Shown: positions 15,230 through 24,816, numbered from the stretch's first letter. The stretch is 64,000 nt of DNA from Paenibacillus soyae (GCF_024623455.1 NZ_JANIPJ010000014.1:1-64000), one strand, 5' to 3'. The notes: generated by a model not told the origin, from the letters alone. Numbers and translations are program-made.

Positions 15230-16543
15230 TCAGTGACCGGCGTCCTGATCCCTCGGCTCCTTCGCGCCCTGGAGCTTCACGAAGAACGACATCGCGTACG
15301 AAATCGCTAGCAGAGCGAGAGGCACGGCGCTGATCAGGATGCGGAACGTGAGCTCGGGATCGCTGCCCGGCTCGTCCCCGCTCTTGTAGCCGGTGAACAC
15401 CCCGACAATGAGGAAGGCCACCGCTGAAATAAGCCCGCTCGACCGAGTAATGAAGCCGCTGACCGCCGTATAGATGCCTTCCCTTCTACGGCCGGTTTCC
15501 TTGTAATCGAGGTCGATAATCAGGCTGTTCACGACCGGCGGCGTCACCAGGAAGCCGGCAAGTCCGAACCCGACAATGATGCCCGCGATAATGCCGCCTG
15601 CGAGCGTTTGGCCGAACCAGAGCGGAATGACCGATAACGCGTACGCCAGGAGGGACAGCCGCCAAGCCTTCACCGAATCCATTCGCTTAATTAGCCAGAA
15701 CCATACGCCGACAAGCGGAATAACCGACACGAAGATGGAGGCGAGCAGCAGCGTAACTTGCGTCTCCGGTATGCGCAGCACGTACTTCGCGTAGAACGGA
15801 ATCATCGAGCTGAGCAGCCCGTTCACCGTCTGGGCGAACGAGTTCGACAGATTGAAGATCCAGAACGGCTTGTTCTTAAGCGTGGCGGCGAACGATTCCT
15901 TCAGCCCCATCTTCGGCCCCTCGCGCAGCGCCGGATCCTCCTGCGTGAACCGCAGGAACAGCACCATGAAGAGGACGAACAACAAGCCGAAGATGACTGC
16001 CATCATGCCGAAGCCAAGCCCGTTGAAAAGAATAGGGGCTACGGCCGATCCGATCAGGATCGCCACAATTTGGTAGCCCTGCTGGATAGCAGACGCCTTC
16101 TTCCGGATCCGGTCGCCGCCGAACAGCTCGGGGAACAACGCCCCGTAATTCACCCATAGAATGGTGGCCACCGCTTCGAACAGCAGCAGCGCGACCAGGA
16201 ACCATGCGAACAATCCGCCTTGCCCGCCTTGCGGGAGTCCCTCCGGCGCGCTGAACACGAGATAGAAGGCGAGAAAAAAAAGCGGAATCGAAGCATACAG
16301 CCAAGGCTTCCGCCGGCCGTGCCTCGAATTCGTCCGATCCGAGAAATAGCCCGCCATGGGCTGGTTCACCGCGTCCCAGATCATGAAGATTACTCTTGCC
16401 AGCGTAGCGAGCCCCAGGCCGAGTCCCAGCTTGTCTACGTAATAATAGCTGTAAAAAGTGCTGAAAGCATGACTGGGTATCATAATGGCCAGCATCCCGA
16501 ACGCGTACATCCACGGCGAGTTCATCGCCTTGTTCCCTGCCAT
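15230..16543 (-). CDS. GPH-family (MelB-like) sugar:cation symporter
   Basis: 437 residues and twelve membrane helices. The motif D-x-x-x-x-P-M-A-G-Y-F-S-D-R-T-N-S-R-H-G-R-R-K-P-W after helix 2 is diagnostic of glycoside-pentoside-hexuronide:cation symporters. It lies 125 bases downstream of a CE7-type esterase gene on the same strand, suggesting uptake of deacetylated plant oligosaccharides such as xylosides. The start at 16543 is weakly supported; ATG at 16525 has a better purine tract. Confidence 0.9.
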   Translation of the reverse strand: MAGNKAMNSPWMYAFGMLAIMIPSHAFSTFYSYYYVDKLGLGLGLATLARVIFMIWDAVNQPMAGYFSDRTNSRHGRRKPWLYASIPLFFLAFYLVFSAPEGLPQGGQGGLFAWFLVALLLFEAVATILWVNYGALFPELFGGDRIRKKASAIQQGYQIVAILIGSAVAPILFNGLGFGMMAVIFGLLFVLFMVLFLRFTQEDPALREGPKMGLKESFAATLKNKPFWIFNLSNSFAQTVNGLLSSMIPFYAKYVLRIPETQVTLLLASIFVSVIPLVGVWFWLIKRMDSVKAWRLSLLAYALSVIPLWFGQTLAGGIIAGIIVGFGLAGFLVTPPVVNSLIIDLDYKETGRRREGIYTAVSGFITRSSGLISAVAFLIVGVFTGYKSGDEPGSDPELTFRILISAVPLALLAISYAMSFFVKLQGAKEPRDQDAGH

Positions 16544-16668
16544 ATTCCCACATCCGTCCTATGCTAGAATGTCCATCTTTATCCAGAATACTTGGATCGG
16601 CGATGCCTGGCAACGAGAAATTGCCGCGCTTGACCCGCTTGGCGTCCCGCCGTCCGGCTTGCCGGGAT

Positions 16669-17643
16669 CTATGCGAACCAATGCCCGAAATGCTTCGCGA
16701 GATACCGCAGCTTGACCTCCGTCTGTCTGCCTCCCCCGCCCTCGTGGCCATTGAACGGATACAATACGATTTCCTTCTCGCCCCGTATCCGGTTATACGT
16801 CGCGAAGTACATCTGCGGGGGACACGTCTCATCCTTCAACGCTACCGAGGCAAGCACGGGACAAGCTATCCGATCCGCCATATTCATCGTGTCGAAATAG
16901 CTTAAGTTGTCCATGACCAGATCCGTCTGCTCCGGATGCCGCTTCAAATAGTCCGCCACGGCTCCGAACGCGCCGTGGTTGCCTTCGACCCGGGCAGCCA
17001 GATTGCTGTTGCTCGGCACGTCGACGAGCGCCGCCTTCGGCCGGCCGTCGAGCGCGACAACCGCCATGCCCAGCCCTCCGCCTTGGCTGCCGCCTTCGAT
17101 TATGATCCGTTCCCCGTCCACTTCCGGCTGGGCGCAGGCGAAATCGATCGCCCTCAGCGCGTCCGTGTAGGCATAACGGTAATAATATTCATGTTTATTA
17201 TGAACGCCCTTGCTTGCAACGTTCGACAGAAAGCCATGAGTATAGGCGGTGTTATTGCCTGTCTGTCCGCCCTGATCCCGGCAGTCGACCGACAGGACGG
17301 CGAAGCCCATCATCACCCAATGCATGAAACCCGCGGGCTCGCCCCGGCTCCCCGTAAAGCCATGATAGTGAATCAAGCACGGCACGGGCTTGCTCCCGCC
17401 TCCGGCAGGGACGATGAACCAGCCGTGCACCCGCGTTCCGTCCATCCCTTTGTAAGCGATATCATAAAGGTTCGCCGATCGGATCGGGTAATCAATCTCC
17501 GTCCTCTCCGGCTCAAGCGGAACGTTACGCGACGCCCCGAGCGTCTCTTCCCAGAACGCGTCGAAATCCGATCGCTTCGTCAGCTCCGGTGCGTACGCTT
17601 CGAGCTCCCGCATTTTTTTGTCCAAATACCCCATCCATCCCAC
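16669..17643 (-). CDS. CE7-family acetyl esterase (acetyl xylan esterase / cephalosporin-C deacetylase type)
   Basis: 324 residues, the usual CE7 length, alpha/beta hydrolase fold. The nucleophile elbow GGSQGGG lies near residue 190, the acid Asp in LKDETCPP and the His in NGHEGGG near the C-terminus. The family substrate motif appears as CRDQGGQTG, a variant of the common RGQ. It starts MGWMGYLDKKMRELEAY behind AGGGAG. It has no signal peptide, so it acts in the cytoplasm on imported acetylated oligosaccharides. That fits the sugar symporter gene just downstream. Confidence 0.92.
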   Translation of the reverse strand: MGWMGYLDKKMRELEAYAPELTKRSDFDAFWEETLGASRNVPLEPERTEIDYPIRSANLYDIAYKGMDGTRVHGWFIVPAGGGSKPVPCLIHYHGFTGSRGEPAGFMHWVMMGFAVLSVDCRDQGGQTGNNTAYTHGFLSNVASKGVHNKHEYYYRYAYTDALRAIDFACAQPEVDGERIIIEGGSQGGGLGMAVVALDGRPKAALVDVPSNSNLAARVEGNHGAFGAVADYLKRHPEQTDLVMDNLSYFDTMNMADRIACPVLASVALKDETCPPQMYFATYNRIRGEKEIVLYPFNGHEGGGGRQTEVKLRYLAKHFGHWFA

Positions 17644-17691
17644 TCTCCCTTAAACCCAATATATGCCACTATCATACCATAGCCCATACAA

Positions 17692-17719
17692 AAAGGGTCG
17701 ACCAAAGATCGGCCGACCC
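17692..17719 (-). terminator. Terminator of the 218-residue lipoprotein gene
   Basis: On the minus strand GGGTCGGCCGA and a GTCGACCC arm form an imperfect stem followed by TTTTTG. It lies between the lipoprotein stop (17728) and the esterase start. Confidence 0.75.
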
Positions 17720-17727
17720 TGTCTTCC

Positions 17728-18384
17728 TTATTTGAATGTAACCGATTGAATGATGTCCTCGACTTGCGCTTTGGTCTCGTCATCTACGTGCGTGGTAATG
17801 ATGTTGAACGCGTAACCTTCCAAGATCGTGCTGTAATAGTTCTGCGTAATGGATAGCTCAGGCGATACGTTGACGGCTACCTCCATCACATGGAAGTCCT
17901 TGCCGCCCACTTGCTGCTCCTTGATTTCCTGGAATTCGTACGGCAATCCGCTTTGAGTCATCAGTTCCTGGGAAGCTTCCAAATAATCTTTGCCGTCCTT
18001 CACGCCTTGCAGCAAGCTCACCTTCTCGCCGACGAGAATGACGGACGGATTCGGCTGGTCAGCCGTGTCGATCGGATATTTGGACGCCATAAGCAGGTTA
18101 ACCGTCTTCGCTTGGGAGAGATCCATTCCCTTCTGCAGCTCTTCGTCGTCTCCGGCGATCAGCTCCGCGCCCGCTTCGGCCAGCTGATTCACCATTTCCA
18201 TATCCTGCGCTTCCCATTCCGAAGGGAATTGAAGCGATACGCCGAAGTAGTCGTTCGTGTAGCTGCCGCTCGACGTCGTGCCGAGGCTGATGACTTTCTC
18301 CTTGCTGCCGCCGCCGCACGCAGCGGCCATTATGGCGATCAGCGCCAGCATAAGGGCTAGCGCGCCGAATTTGTTTTTGTTCAT
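17728..18384 (-). CDS. Lipoprotein, PsbP/MOG1-like fold
   Basis: 218 residues. The signal peptide ends in AAAC (lipobox Cys near residue 23) followed by a Gly/Ser linker. The mature domain begins YTNDYFGVSLQFPSEWEAQD, the opening of PsbP-like proteins, and ends in ETKAQVEDIIQSVTFK. Such domains are common in Firmicute lipoproteins of unknown function and are not photosynthetic. ATG follows GGAGGACAAC. It is monocistronic with its own terminator. Confidence 0.75.
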   Translation of the reverse strand: MNKNKFGALALMLALIAIMAAACGGGSKEKVISLGTTSSGSYTNDYFGVSLQFPSEWEAQDMEMVNQLAEAGAELIAGDDEELQKGMDLSQAKTVNLLMASKYPIDTADQPNPSVILVGEKVSLLQGVKDGKDYLEASQELMTQSGLPYEFQEIKEQQVGGKDFHVMEVAVNVSPELSITQNYYSTILEGYAFNIITTHVDDETKAQVEDIIQSVTFK

Positions 18385-18479
18385 GTTGTCCTCCTGTTAC
18401 CCATTCGTTTTTTTTGACACTTGAACAGTGTAACAATTGGAGGAAGCTTCTTCCACCTATAGGATTCTATAGGCATCGG

Positions 18480-19142
18480 TCAGATCATCGACAATTGACT
18501 TGCAATTCGCACGGCCTCCGCGCTGGATTGCACGTTCAGCTTCTCGAAAATCATTTTCTTATGGTGGTTGACCGTGCTCTCCTTGATATGAAGCTTCAGT
18601 GCGATCGATTTGACCGTCTGCCCTTCCGATATGAGCCGCAGCACGTCCAGCTGGCGCTCCGTCAGCACCGCATCCGCATAATCGCTCGCGTCGCAGTCAA
18701 CCTCGAGATTTCGTACGCTTTCGAGCATATGCGCCGAGATCAGCTTCACGATCGCGATCAGCTCGCCTTTCATCTCCTCGTTGACGGTCGAGACGTCCAG
18801 ATAGCCAAGCAGCTTGTCCCCCGATAACAACGGGGTTGCAAAGCAGTGCCAGGTCTGGAAGTGCGGACTCTCATGATGCTCCGGCTTCAGATATACGGCC
18901 TTCCCCGTCGCCATGGCTTCCGAGATGGCGTTCACGCCGCAGTTTTCCTCCGAGAATACAAGGCCGATCCGGATCGGCGACCGATCCGCGGCTTCCTTCA
19001 TCTCGGGACTATAATCCATGGCCGTCAGCTTGCCCCGTTCGTCGGTAAGGAGGAACAGATAGCCTCCGGTTATATGTTCTTTGACGATTCTGATCGATGA
19101 TAAGAAAGCGCTTAATAATTCCTCCGTCACTTCAATCCCCAA
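18480..19142 (-). CDS. GAF-domain LuxR-type transcription regulator
   Basis: 220 residues. Residues 1-140 look like a GAF sensor domain (TGGYLFLLTDERGKLTAMD, then GVNAISEAMATGKAVYL and FATPLLSGDKLLGYLDVS). Residues about 155-215 are a LuxR helix-turn-helix (LTERQLDVLRLISEGQTVKSIA, then KESTVNHHKKMIFEKLNV). The histidine and cysteine content around PEHHESPHFQTWHC may bind a ligand or metal. No partner kinase gene is adjacent. Targets are unknown. Confidence 0.85.
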   Translation of the reverse strand: MGIEVTEELLSAFLSSIRIVKEHITGGYLFLLTDERGKLTAMDYSPEMKEAADRSPIRIGLVFSEENCGVNAISEAMATGKAVYLKPEHHESPHFQTWHCFATPLLSGDKLLGYLDVSTVNEEMKGELIAIVKLISAHMLESVRNLEVDCDASDYADAVLTERQLDVLRLISEGQTVKSIALKLHIKESTVNHHKKMIFEKLNVQSSAEAVRIASQLSMI

Positions 19143-19256
19143 TCCTTTCCTTCGCTCCCATCTCTAGTCTAGCTTATGTGGCAGACTCTTTCAATGAAAT
19201 TACGATGAGGATTTGGGCAGCCCGCGCGGTTAAAACAGCCTTATTTCAAGCGGCAG

Positions 19257-19289
19257 AAAGCCCTGCTTCGGCGGGAAGCAGGGCTTTCT
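19257..19289 (-). terminator. Terminator of the ABC importer operon
   Basis: GAAAGCCCTGCTT and AAGCAGGGCTTTC form a 13-bp stem around CGGCGGG, directly after the substrate-binding protein stop at 19306. Confidence 0.9.
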
Positions 19290-19305
19290 TATTCGGACTC
19301 GCAGG

Positions 19306-20367
19306 CTATGGCGCAGGCAAAAATTCCGTTGTGAATATTTCGTTCGCGGCAAATGCTTCTTCCAGCAGGCCGATCTCGGCAAGCTGGTCGATCAGCGTCT
19401 GCCAGCGCTCCTCCGTCATATAGCCGAAGCCGTGCTCGGACGCGTCGCCTCCGTAGACGAACTCCCTCTGCGCTTCGTCTTCGAACTGGATGGCGTCAAG
19501 CGCTATGTTCGGGTTGGCCGCGTGAATCGCTTCGTTCACTTCCGCGGAGGTGTCCTTATAAGACATCCAGCCTTCCGAGAACGCCTGGACGAAGCTCGCG
19601 ACCGCTTCTTTGTTTTGGTCCAAATAGTCTTTCGTCACGAAAAGCACGACGTTATACGGATTATAGCCGGACTCCGACACGAGCAGCGTCTTCACCTTCA
19701 CGCCCTCCTTCTCCATGAAGAATGGCTCGGACGTGACGAAGGCTTGCGTCACCGACTCCGGATCGGCCAGGAAATTCACGTGCTGGCCGGTGTACGTCAT
19801 CTCTTTGACACCGCTTAGATCATACTGCTTCTTCAGATAATCCCAGTATGTAATACCGGGCTGAATGAATACCGTACGGCCGTTCAAGTCCTCGAACTTC
19901 TCCACCGCCGCATTCTCCTGGACCATGAATGCTTGCGGACTTCCCTGCAGCGCGGCCGCGACGACGACGAGATCGATGCCCTGATTTTTGGCGATGACGA
20001 TCTGATCCGCATGCGCGAGGCCGAATTCCGCGTTCCCCGACGCGACGATCTGCACCGCCGATACTTGCGGTCCGCCCGGCTCGATCGTAAGATCGAAGCC
20101 ATGCTTCGCGAAGATGCCCTGCTCCTGAGCCGCATAGACGCCGCCGTGCTGCGCCTTCGGGAACCAGTTGAGCACGAGCTTCGCCTTTCTTGTTTCGACC
20201 GGCGCCTCCGACGGAGTGGCCGACGGCTCCGCCGAGGCGCTTGTCGTCGGATTCGGCGATTCCGGCGGGGCCGCCGCCGGCTCGTTGCCTCCTCCTCCGC
20301 ACGCCGCCAGCACGATCATCATACATAACGATAAGACCAATCCCCCGAGCTTCATTCTTTTCCCCAT
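19306..20367 (-). CDS. ABC importer substrate-binding lipoprotein, NMT1/THI5-SsuA type
   Basis: About 353 residues. The lipobox LAAC near residue 24 is followed by a Pro/Ser/Thr/Ala linker. The binding domain starts KLVLNWFPKAQHGGVYAAQ, the NMT1/THI5 opening, with FGLAHADQIVIAKNQG and VFIQPGITYWDYLKKQY further on. Relatives bind pyrimidine thiamine precursors, riboflavin, taurine or aliphatic sulfonates; NWFP and the W-D-Y-L pattern lean to the ThiY/RibY side. No TPP or FMN riboswitch was seen upstream of the operon, so the ligand is left open. ATG at 20367 (MGKRMKL) fits a compact signal peptide better than the opening codon at 20385. It is the last gene of an ATPase-permease-binding protein operon. 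Confidence 0.85.
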   Translation of the reverse strand: MGKRMKLGGLVLSLCMMIVLAACGGGGNEPAAAPPESPNPTTSASAEPSATPSEAPVETRKAKLVLNWFPKAQHGGVYAAQEQGIFAKHGFDLTIEPGGPQVSAVQIVASGNAEFGLAHADQIVIAKNQGIDLVVVAAALQGSPQAFMVQENAAVEKFEDLNGRTVFIQPGITYWDYLKKQYDLSGVKEMTYTGQHVNFLADPESVTQAFVTSEPFFMEKEGVKVKTLLVSESGYNPYNVVLFVTKDYLDQNKEAVASFVQAFSEGWMSYKDTSAEVNEAIHAANPNIALDAIQFEDEAQREFVYGGDASEHGFGYMTEERWQTLIDQLAEIGLLEEAFAANEIFTTEFLPAP

Positions 20368-20403
20368 GATCCGCTTCTCCTCCACTTGTATCTTTATTTA
20401 TCT

Positions 20404-21255
20404 TCACTTCATCGCCGACTCGTGCCAGGAGCCGAGTATCCGGTTCGAGATCAAGCTGACGACGAGATAGAAGGTAATGCCGAGAATGGCGGCGGCAATG
20501 CCGCAAGCGAACAAGAACGGCGTTTTCATCTGGACGGCCGCGATGGTGATGGCGTAGCCGAGACCGCCCTTCCCGCCCCCGATTCCGGCCACGTATTCGC
20601 CGACGATCGCTCCGACGATGGAGAGCGTGCACGATATTTTCAGCCCCGTCATCATATACGGCATCGCGGCCGGCAGTCTCAGCTTCCACATCTTCTGCCA
20701 CTTGGAGGAATGGTAGAGCGTAAACAATTCGTCCATGCTGCGGTCCACGGAATTAAGCCCCATGAGCGTATTGGAGATGACCGGGAAGAAGCCGATCAGG
20801 AAGGCGATCGCCACGATCGAATTGTAGCCGGCGCCGAACCAGATCACGACAAGCGGCGCGACCGCTACGACCGGTATCGTCTGGAGAATGATCGCGTACG
20901 GATAGATGCTTCGCTCCAGAATAAGCGAGCTGGCCAGCAGTACCGAGACGCCGATGCCGATAATCGCGCTGAGCAGAAAGCCGATAACCGATTCGACCAC
21001 CGTAATGCGTACGGCTTCCCATAGGATGCTCCAGTCTTGAACGGCCGCTTCCAGCACGTCCGTCGGTTTCGGGAAGATGAACGGCTTCATGCCAAGCCAT
21101 GACGGCACGAGCTGCCACAACGCGGTCACCACGACGAACGCGATAATCGGACCCAGGTAATAATGAACAAACGTTTGACGCCAATCGGCCTTGCGCTTCT
21201 TCACCTCAGGCTCGAGCGTTCCCGCTTGAATCGTTTCCGCTGTAGATACCGACAT
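20404..21255 (-). CDS. ABC importer permease, SsuC/ThiX type
   Basis: 283 residues with about six helices. The EAA loop reads LMGLNSVDRSMDELFTL with G-K-W-Q-K-M-W-K-L-R-L-P-A-A-M-P-Y as its second half, a SsuC/TauC/ThiX hallmark. Its ATG overlaps the ATPase stop by one base (TAATG), so translation is coupled. It forms the membrane path of the importer. Confidence 0.9.
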   Translation of the reverse strand: MSVSTAETIQAGTLEPEVKKRKADWRQTFVHYYLGPIIAFVVVTALWQLVPSWLGMKPFIFPKPTDVLEAAVQDWSILWEAVRITVVESVIGFLLSAIIGIGVSVLLASSLILERSIYPYAIILQTIPVVAVAPLVVIWFGAGYNSIVAIAFLIGFFPVISNTLMGLNSVDRSMDELFTLYHSSKWQKMWKLRLPAAMPYMMTGLKISCTLSIVGAIVGEYVAGIGGGKGGLGYAITIAAVQMKTPFLFACGIAAAILGITFYLVVSLISNRILGSWHESAMK

Positions 21256-22049
21256 TATCCCAGCTCCTTCCGCAGCGAACCGTGTTCCAAATAAGAGGAA
21301 GCACGATCGACGTATTCGCCGAACGACCGGTCCGTTCTCATGGCAAGCGTCCTCGGATACGGAAGCTCAACGTCGATCATCGTCGACAGCCTGCCGGGAC
21401 GCGCCGACATGACGGCAATCCGGGAGGACAGCAGCACCGCTTCGAACACGTTATGCGTCACGAACAACACCGTCATCTTCTCCCGCCGCCAGATGTCGAG
21501 CAGCTCCATCTGGAGCGTCTGCCTCGTGATTTCGTCGAGCGCCGCGAACGGTTCGTCCATGAGCAGCAGCTTCGGCTTCGCGGCAAGCGCTCGGGCAATG
21601 GACACCCGCATCTTCATCCCCCCCGACAGCTGTCTCGGGTAAGCCTTCATATAATCCTTCAAGCCGACCATCTCGAGCACTCGCTTCGCTTCGGTTCTAT
21701 GCTCCTTCATGCTTCCGCCCCTCAGCTCCAGCGGCAGAATGACGTTGTCCAGCACCGTGCGCCACGGCAGCAGGTTGGCTTCCTGGAAGACGAACGCGAT
21801 ATCGTTCGACTCCCGGATAACGCGCTTCGGTTCCTTGCCGCCGACGAGTACGCTGCCCGATGACGCTTCCTCCAACCCCGCGACCATCCGAAGCGCCGTC
21901 GACTTGCCGCAGCCCGACGGGCCGAGGAAGCTGACGAAGTCCCCTTCCCCGATACCGAAATGAACATCCGCAAGCGCGGTCGTGCCCGTGCTATATATTT
22001 TGCCGACGTGGTGAAAGGCTACGAAGTGACCCTGTTCTTTGTCTCCCAT
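21255..22049 (-). CDS. ABC importer ATPase, SsuB/ThiZ type
   Basis: About 264 residues. Walker A LGPSGCGKST, Q-loop FVFQEANLLPWRTV, signature QLSGGMKMRV, Walker B LLLMDEPFAALDEITR and switch VTHNVFEA are of the nitrate/sulfonate/thiamine-precursor ATPase group. GMKMRV in place of GMRQRV is a small variant. ATG at 22049 (MGDKEQG) follows AAGGAGGGC and is preferred over the upstream codon at 22094. It is the first gene of the operon. Confidence 0.92.
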   Translation of the reverse strand: MGDKEQGHFVAFHHVGKIYSTGTTALADVHFGIGEGDFVSFLGPSGCGKSTALRMVAGLEEASSGSVLVGGKEPKRVIRESNDIAFVFQEANLLPWRTVLDNVILPLELRGGSMKEHRTEAKRVLEMVGLKDYMKAYPRQLSGGMKMRVSIARALAAKPKLLLMDEPFAALDEITRQTLQMELLDIWRREKMTVLFVTHNVFEAVLLSSRIAVMSARPGRLSTMIDVELPYPRTLAMRTDRSFGEYVDRASSYLEHGSLRKELG

Positions 22050-22237
22050 GATGCCCTCCTTGTTCGCACAATTGGATGTTAGATTTAATGACATGTTAAC
22101 ATTCGATTAATGCGCGAACAATAGATAACATAGCTAAAATTGGAGGCGTTTATTGTGCAGAAGCTCTAATAAGGTGACATAACTCCTCTTTACGAGCATG
22201 GAGGGCAGAAGTTTTTCGTCATATTACCTAACATGAA

Positions 22238-23359
22238 TTATGGTTTCGAGTCAGCATTCCCTCCGTGCTTCTTCTTCACTAGAAGCCCCGCGAGCAGCAG
22301 AGAAGGCACCAGCAAGCAGAATGTCAGGTCAAACCATGGATAATATCGCTCCAGCAGGTAGCTGTATTCGGTTATGCTGGGCGTGCTTGTCACCGTGAAA
22401 ACCATCATGATCATCGCCATCGGAATCGTCAGCATGACATTTTCCTTCAGCTTCAAGGGCTGCGCGATCCCCGCGACTGCCGCGTAATACAGCAGCAGCG
22501 TTTTGTAGAAAACCGTAATGATCCACATAAACGCGATGATCGCTTCCATCCTCTCCAGGAAGTTGCCGATGGTGAGCTTCTGCGCCAGCACGAACGTAGG
22601 ATATAGCTTGGTCTCCATCAGGTTGGGACCCAGCACCATGACGCATAACAATACGACGATTGACAACAGCAAACCGCCGATGGCGAAGCTGGACAGGATC
22701 GGCTTCGTCAACCCGCGGCTGCCGGAGACGTGCGGCGCGAGCGCTAGCAGAACCACCATCTCCATGAAAGTGATCGAGATTGCCATAACGGAGCCGTTCA
22801 GGATCGGAAGCACCCCCTCGGATGCCACCGGCATTAGCCGATCCCCTTCCGCTTGCGGAAGCAGGAAAACGACCAGAAACGCGAATAGTACGAGGAAAGC
22901 GGGGAACAGCAGTTCTCCCATGCGGGCGAACACCTCCACGCCGTAGCGGAAAGCGAGAATGACGACGGCAAGGAACACGAAGATGATCGCGTTCACCGGC
23001 GTTTCCGTCATAAGCTGCGTCGTCATGAATTGACTCATCTCGCTAAGCAGCGACAAAGCGCACATGAAGAAATTAAACACAAGCAAGAGTCCGACGAAGC
23101 CCCCGCCCCATGGTCCCAGCACCTCGCGGGAAGCGGCGATCAGACTCTCCGACTGCCGGATCCGGTTCGCAATCAGCGCAAAAAAAACGCCGATCAGCAT
23201 ACCGACCGCATACGCGACGAGCATGGACAGCCAAGCATCCTGCCTGGCCGAAGACGCGGTGATTGTCGGCATGATCAAGATCGCGTCTCCGATCAAACCT
23301 AATATGATCAGGATTTGGAATTGCCTGACGGTTATTTTTTTGTTTGCGTATGGATTCAT
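22238..23359 (-). CDS. Spore germination receptor B subunit (GerAB family)
   Basis: 373 residues with ten membrane helices and the amino-acid-permease-like GerAB fold. The N-terminus KKITVRQFQILIILGLIGDAILIMP is typical. B subunits form the ligand-sensing core of germinant receptors in the inner membrane of the spore. It is the last gene of a four-gene operon in order A, C, D-type, B. Start ATG behind AAGGGG. Confidence 0.9.
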   Translation of the reverse strand: MNPYANKKITVRQFQILIILGLIGDAILIMPTITASSARQDAWLSMLVAYAVGMLIGVFFALIANRIRQSESLIAASREVLGPWGGGFVGLLLVFNFFMCALSLLSEMSQFMTTQLMTETPVNAIIFVFLAVVILAFRYGVEVFARMGELLFPAFLVLFAFLVVFLLPQAEGDRLMPVASEGVLPILNGSVMAISITFMEMVVLLALAPHVSGSRGLTKPILSSFAIGGLLLSIVVLLCVMVLGPNLMETKLYPTFVLAQKLTIGNFLERMEAIIAFMWIITVFYKTLLLYYAAVAGIAQPLKLKENVMLTIPMAMIMMVFTVTSTPSITEYSYLLERYYPWFDLTFCLLVPSLLLAGLLVKKKHGGNADSKP

Positions 23360-23390
23360 TAGCCTGCCCCTTCATAAGCGGCAATTAAAG

Positions 23391-23600
23391 TCATGCCGCC
23401 CAACCGAACATGATTTCCAGCAGCTTGAACGGATTCGGAAGCTTCGCTTCCAGCGTTAAGGCTCCGTAGAGTCCGGTACCGATCAGAAGAAAGCTTACGA
23501 ACCAGACCATTTCTTTCACGCGCTTTCGTTTCAACAGACCCGGAGCCTCCAGCCAGAAGACCCCGCCCGCAATCGCAAGCACGCCGATTAAGGAAGCCAT
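23391..23600 (-). CDS. Small two-helix protein of the ger operon (germinant receptor D-type subunit)
   Basis: 69 residues with two hydrophobic segments (about 3-20 and 33-48) and the loop LKRKRVKEMVW between them. Small two-helix D subunits are known in or beside germination receptor operons of Bacillus and modulate receptor activity. Position (17 bases after gerC, 31 before gerB) and topology fit. GGGAGGGG precedes the ATG. The call rests on context and topology, as sequence conservation in these proteins is low. Confidence 0.7.
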   Translation of the reverse strand: MASLIGVLAIAGGVFWLEAPGLLKRKRVKEMVWFVSFLLIGTGLYGALTLEAKLPNPFKLLEIMFGWAA

Positions 23601-23617
23601 TCGTTCGCCCCTCCCGA

Positions 23618-24805
23618 TTATTTCAATGTAGAATTCGACGTCGTTCCCGTCTTGCGGATGAACAGCTCGATATGGAACCCAACATCGAGGCTTGGGAAGT
23701 AATCGGTATTCCAGCTATCCTTCGCTTCTTTCCAGAAAGCGGGATGCTCCTTGCCGAATTGATTGCCAATGCCTAGTACGTCGGATTTCAGCCGCTTCGC
23801 TTTTTTGACTGCGGCTTCCGCGTTCGAGAGCATGACCGCGGCCGACTCCCTTTCCAGCCTCTCGATCGTGGCGGGGTCGGTCAGATCCACGTCGCTGCAA
23901 GGCCGGTCCACGATCGTCGCCTCCGTCCGGATATGAACCACGGCCGAAGGCTCGCCATTCTTAAGCTCGGTGCTGATCTTGGACTTCGAGGAGACGACCT
24001 CCACCCCCAGGTAACGGCCTTCGCCGCATGCCAGCTCGATGGAGGTGCTGTCCAGGTTATCGGTTATGTCCGAGTACCCTTTGCTCTCCTGCTCATTCAT
24101 CCAACCCGCCAGACGGTCGCCCCTGAACAACGCAATGCCCTTATAACGGTAGCGCCTTGACGCCTTGAAGGTTTGCACGTTACGAGGAGTGTCGCCTATC
24201 GCCGGATCGCCGACCAATTGAATCCCCGTCAAAGCCAGCTCGTATCCCGGGCCGGAGAGACGGTCAAGCGCCTCGTCCATCGTCACCGAGACGGTGGGAG
24301 CCCATGATTTCTCGGACGTGCGCAGGGACTGCAGCATGCTGAAGGTCGGGAGCTTCTCTACCGGCGTGTACAAGTTCAGAATATCGCCCGCCCGCGCGCC
24401 TCTGGCTACAACCAGATTGAAATCAAGACGCAATTCGTTATCCCTCAGCACGTTGTCGATGAAGCGGTTCAGCCCCCTCTTGGCCAGTTCTTCGCTCACG
24501 ACATAAAGCTGCAGATGGCCGAAATACATTTTGCGCGGCGCCTCGGCCGTCACAGCTCTTGCCGCTTCGAATACCGTCTTGCCCCTGCCCTGATAAAGCG
24601 TGCCGGGAGGACGCTCTCCTCCGCCTTTGTTCTGGGCCGATATCTCGCTCGGATTGACCACCTGGAACGAGACGAGATACTCCGAATCCTCCCAATCCAC
24701 TCCTACGCCGAGCACGATTAGGAGGTCGTTGAGCTCTCTTCTGCTCCAGCAGCCCGACAATACCAGCATGCACAAAAGCACGAGGACCATTTTGCGTACG
24801 AACAC
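23618..24805 (-). CDS. Spore germination receptor C subunit lipoprotein (Ger(x)C family)
   Basis: About 395 residues. The signal peptide MVLVLLCMLVLSGCW carries lipobox LSGC, then the family motif SRRELNDLLIVLGVGVDW. The mature protein has the three-domain GerC length, with EELAKRGLNRFIDNVLRDNE and a final G-N-Q-F-G-K-E-H-P-A-F-W-K motif typical of the family. The start chosen is GTG at 24805, preceded by AGGAGG at 24813-24818, which overlaps the gerA stop. The frame opening at 24886 would overlap gerA by 70 bases and lacks such a site. Confidence 0.92.
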   Translation of the reverse strand: MFVRKMVLVLLCMLVLSGCWSRRELNDLLIVLGVGVDWEDSEYLVSFQVVNPSEISAQNKGGGERPPGTLYQGRGKTVFEAARAVTAEAPRKMYFGHLQLYVVSEELAKRGLNRFIDNVLRDNELRLDFNLVVARGARAGDILNLYTPVEKLPTFSMLQSLRTSEKSWAPTVSVTMDEALDRLSGPGYELALTGIQLVGDPAIGDTPRNVQTFKASRRYRYKGIALFRGDRLAGWMNEQESKGYSDITDNLDSTSIELACGEGRYLGVEVVSSKSKISTELKNGEPSAVVHIRTEATIVDRPCSDVDLTDPATIERLERESAAVMLSNAEAAVKKAKRLKSDVLGIGNQFGKEHPAFWKEAKDSWNTDYFPSLDVGFHIELFIRKTGTTSNSTLK

Positions 24806-24816
24806 GGCGTTTCCTC

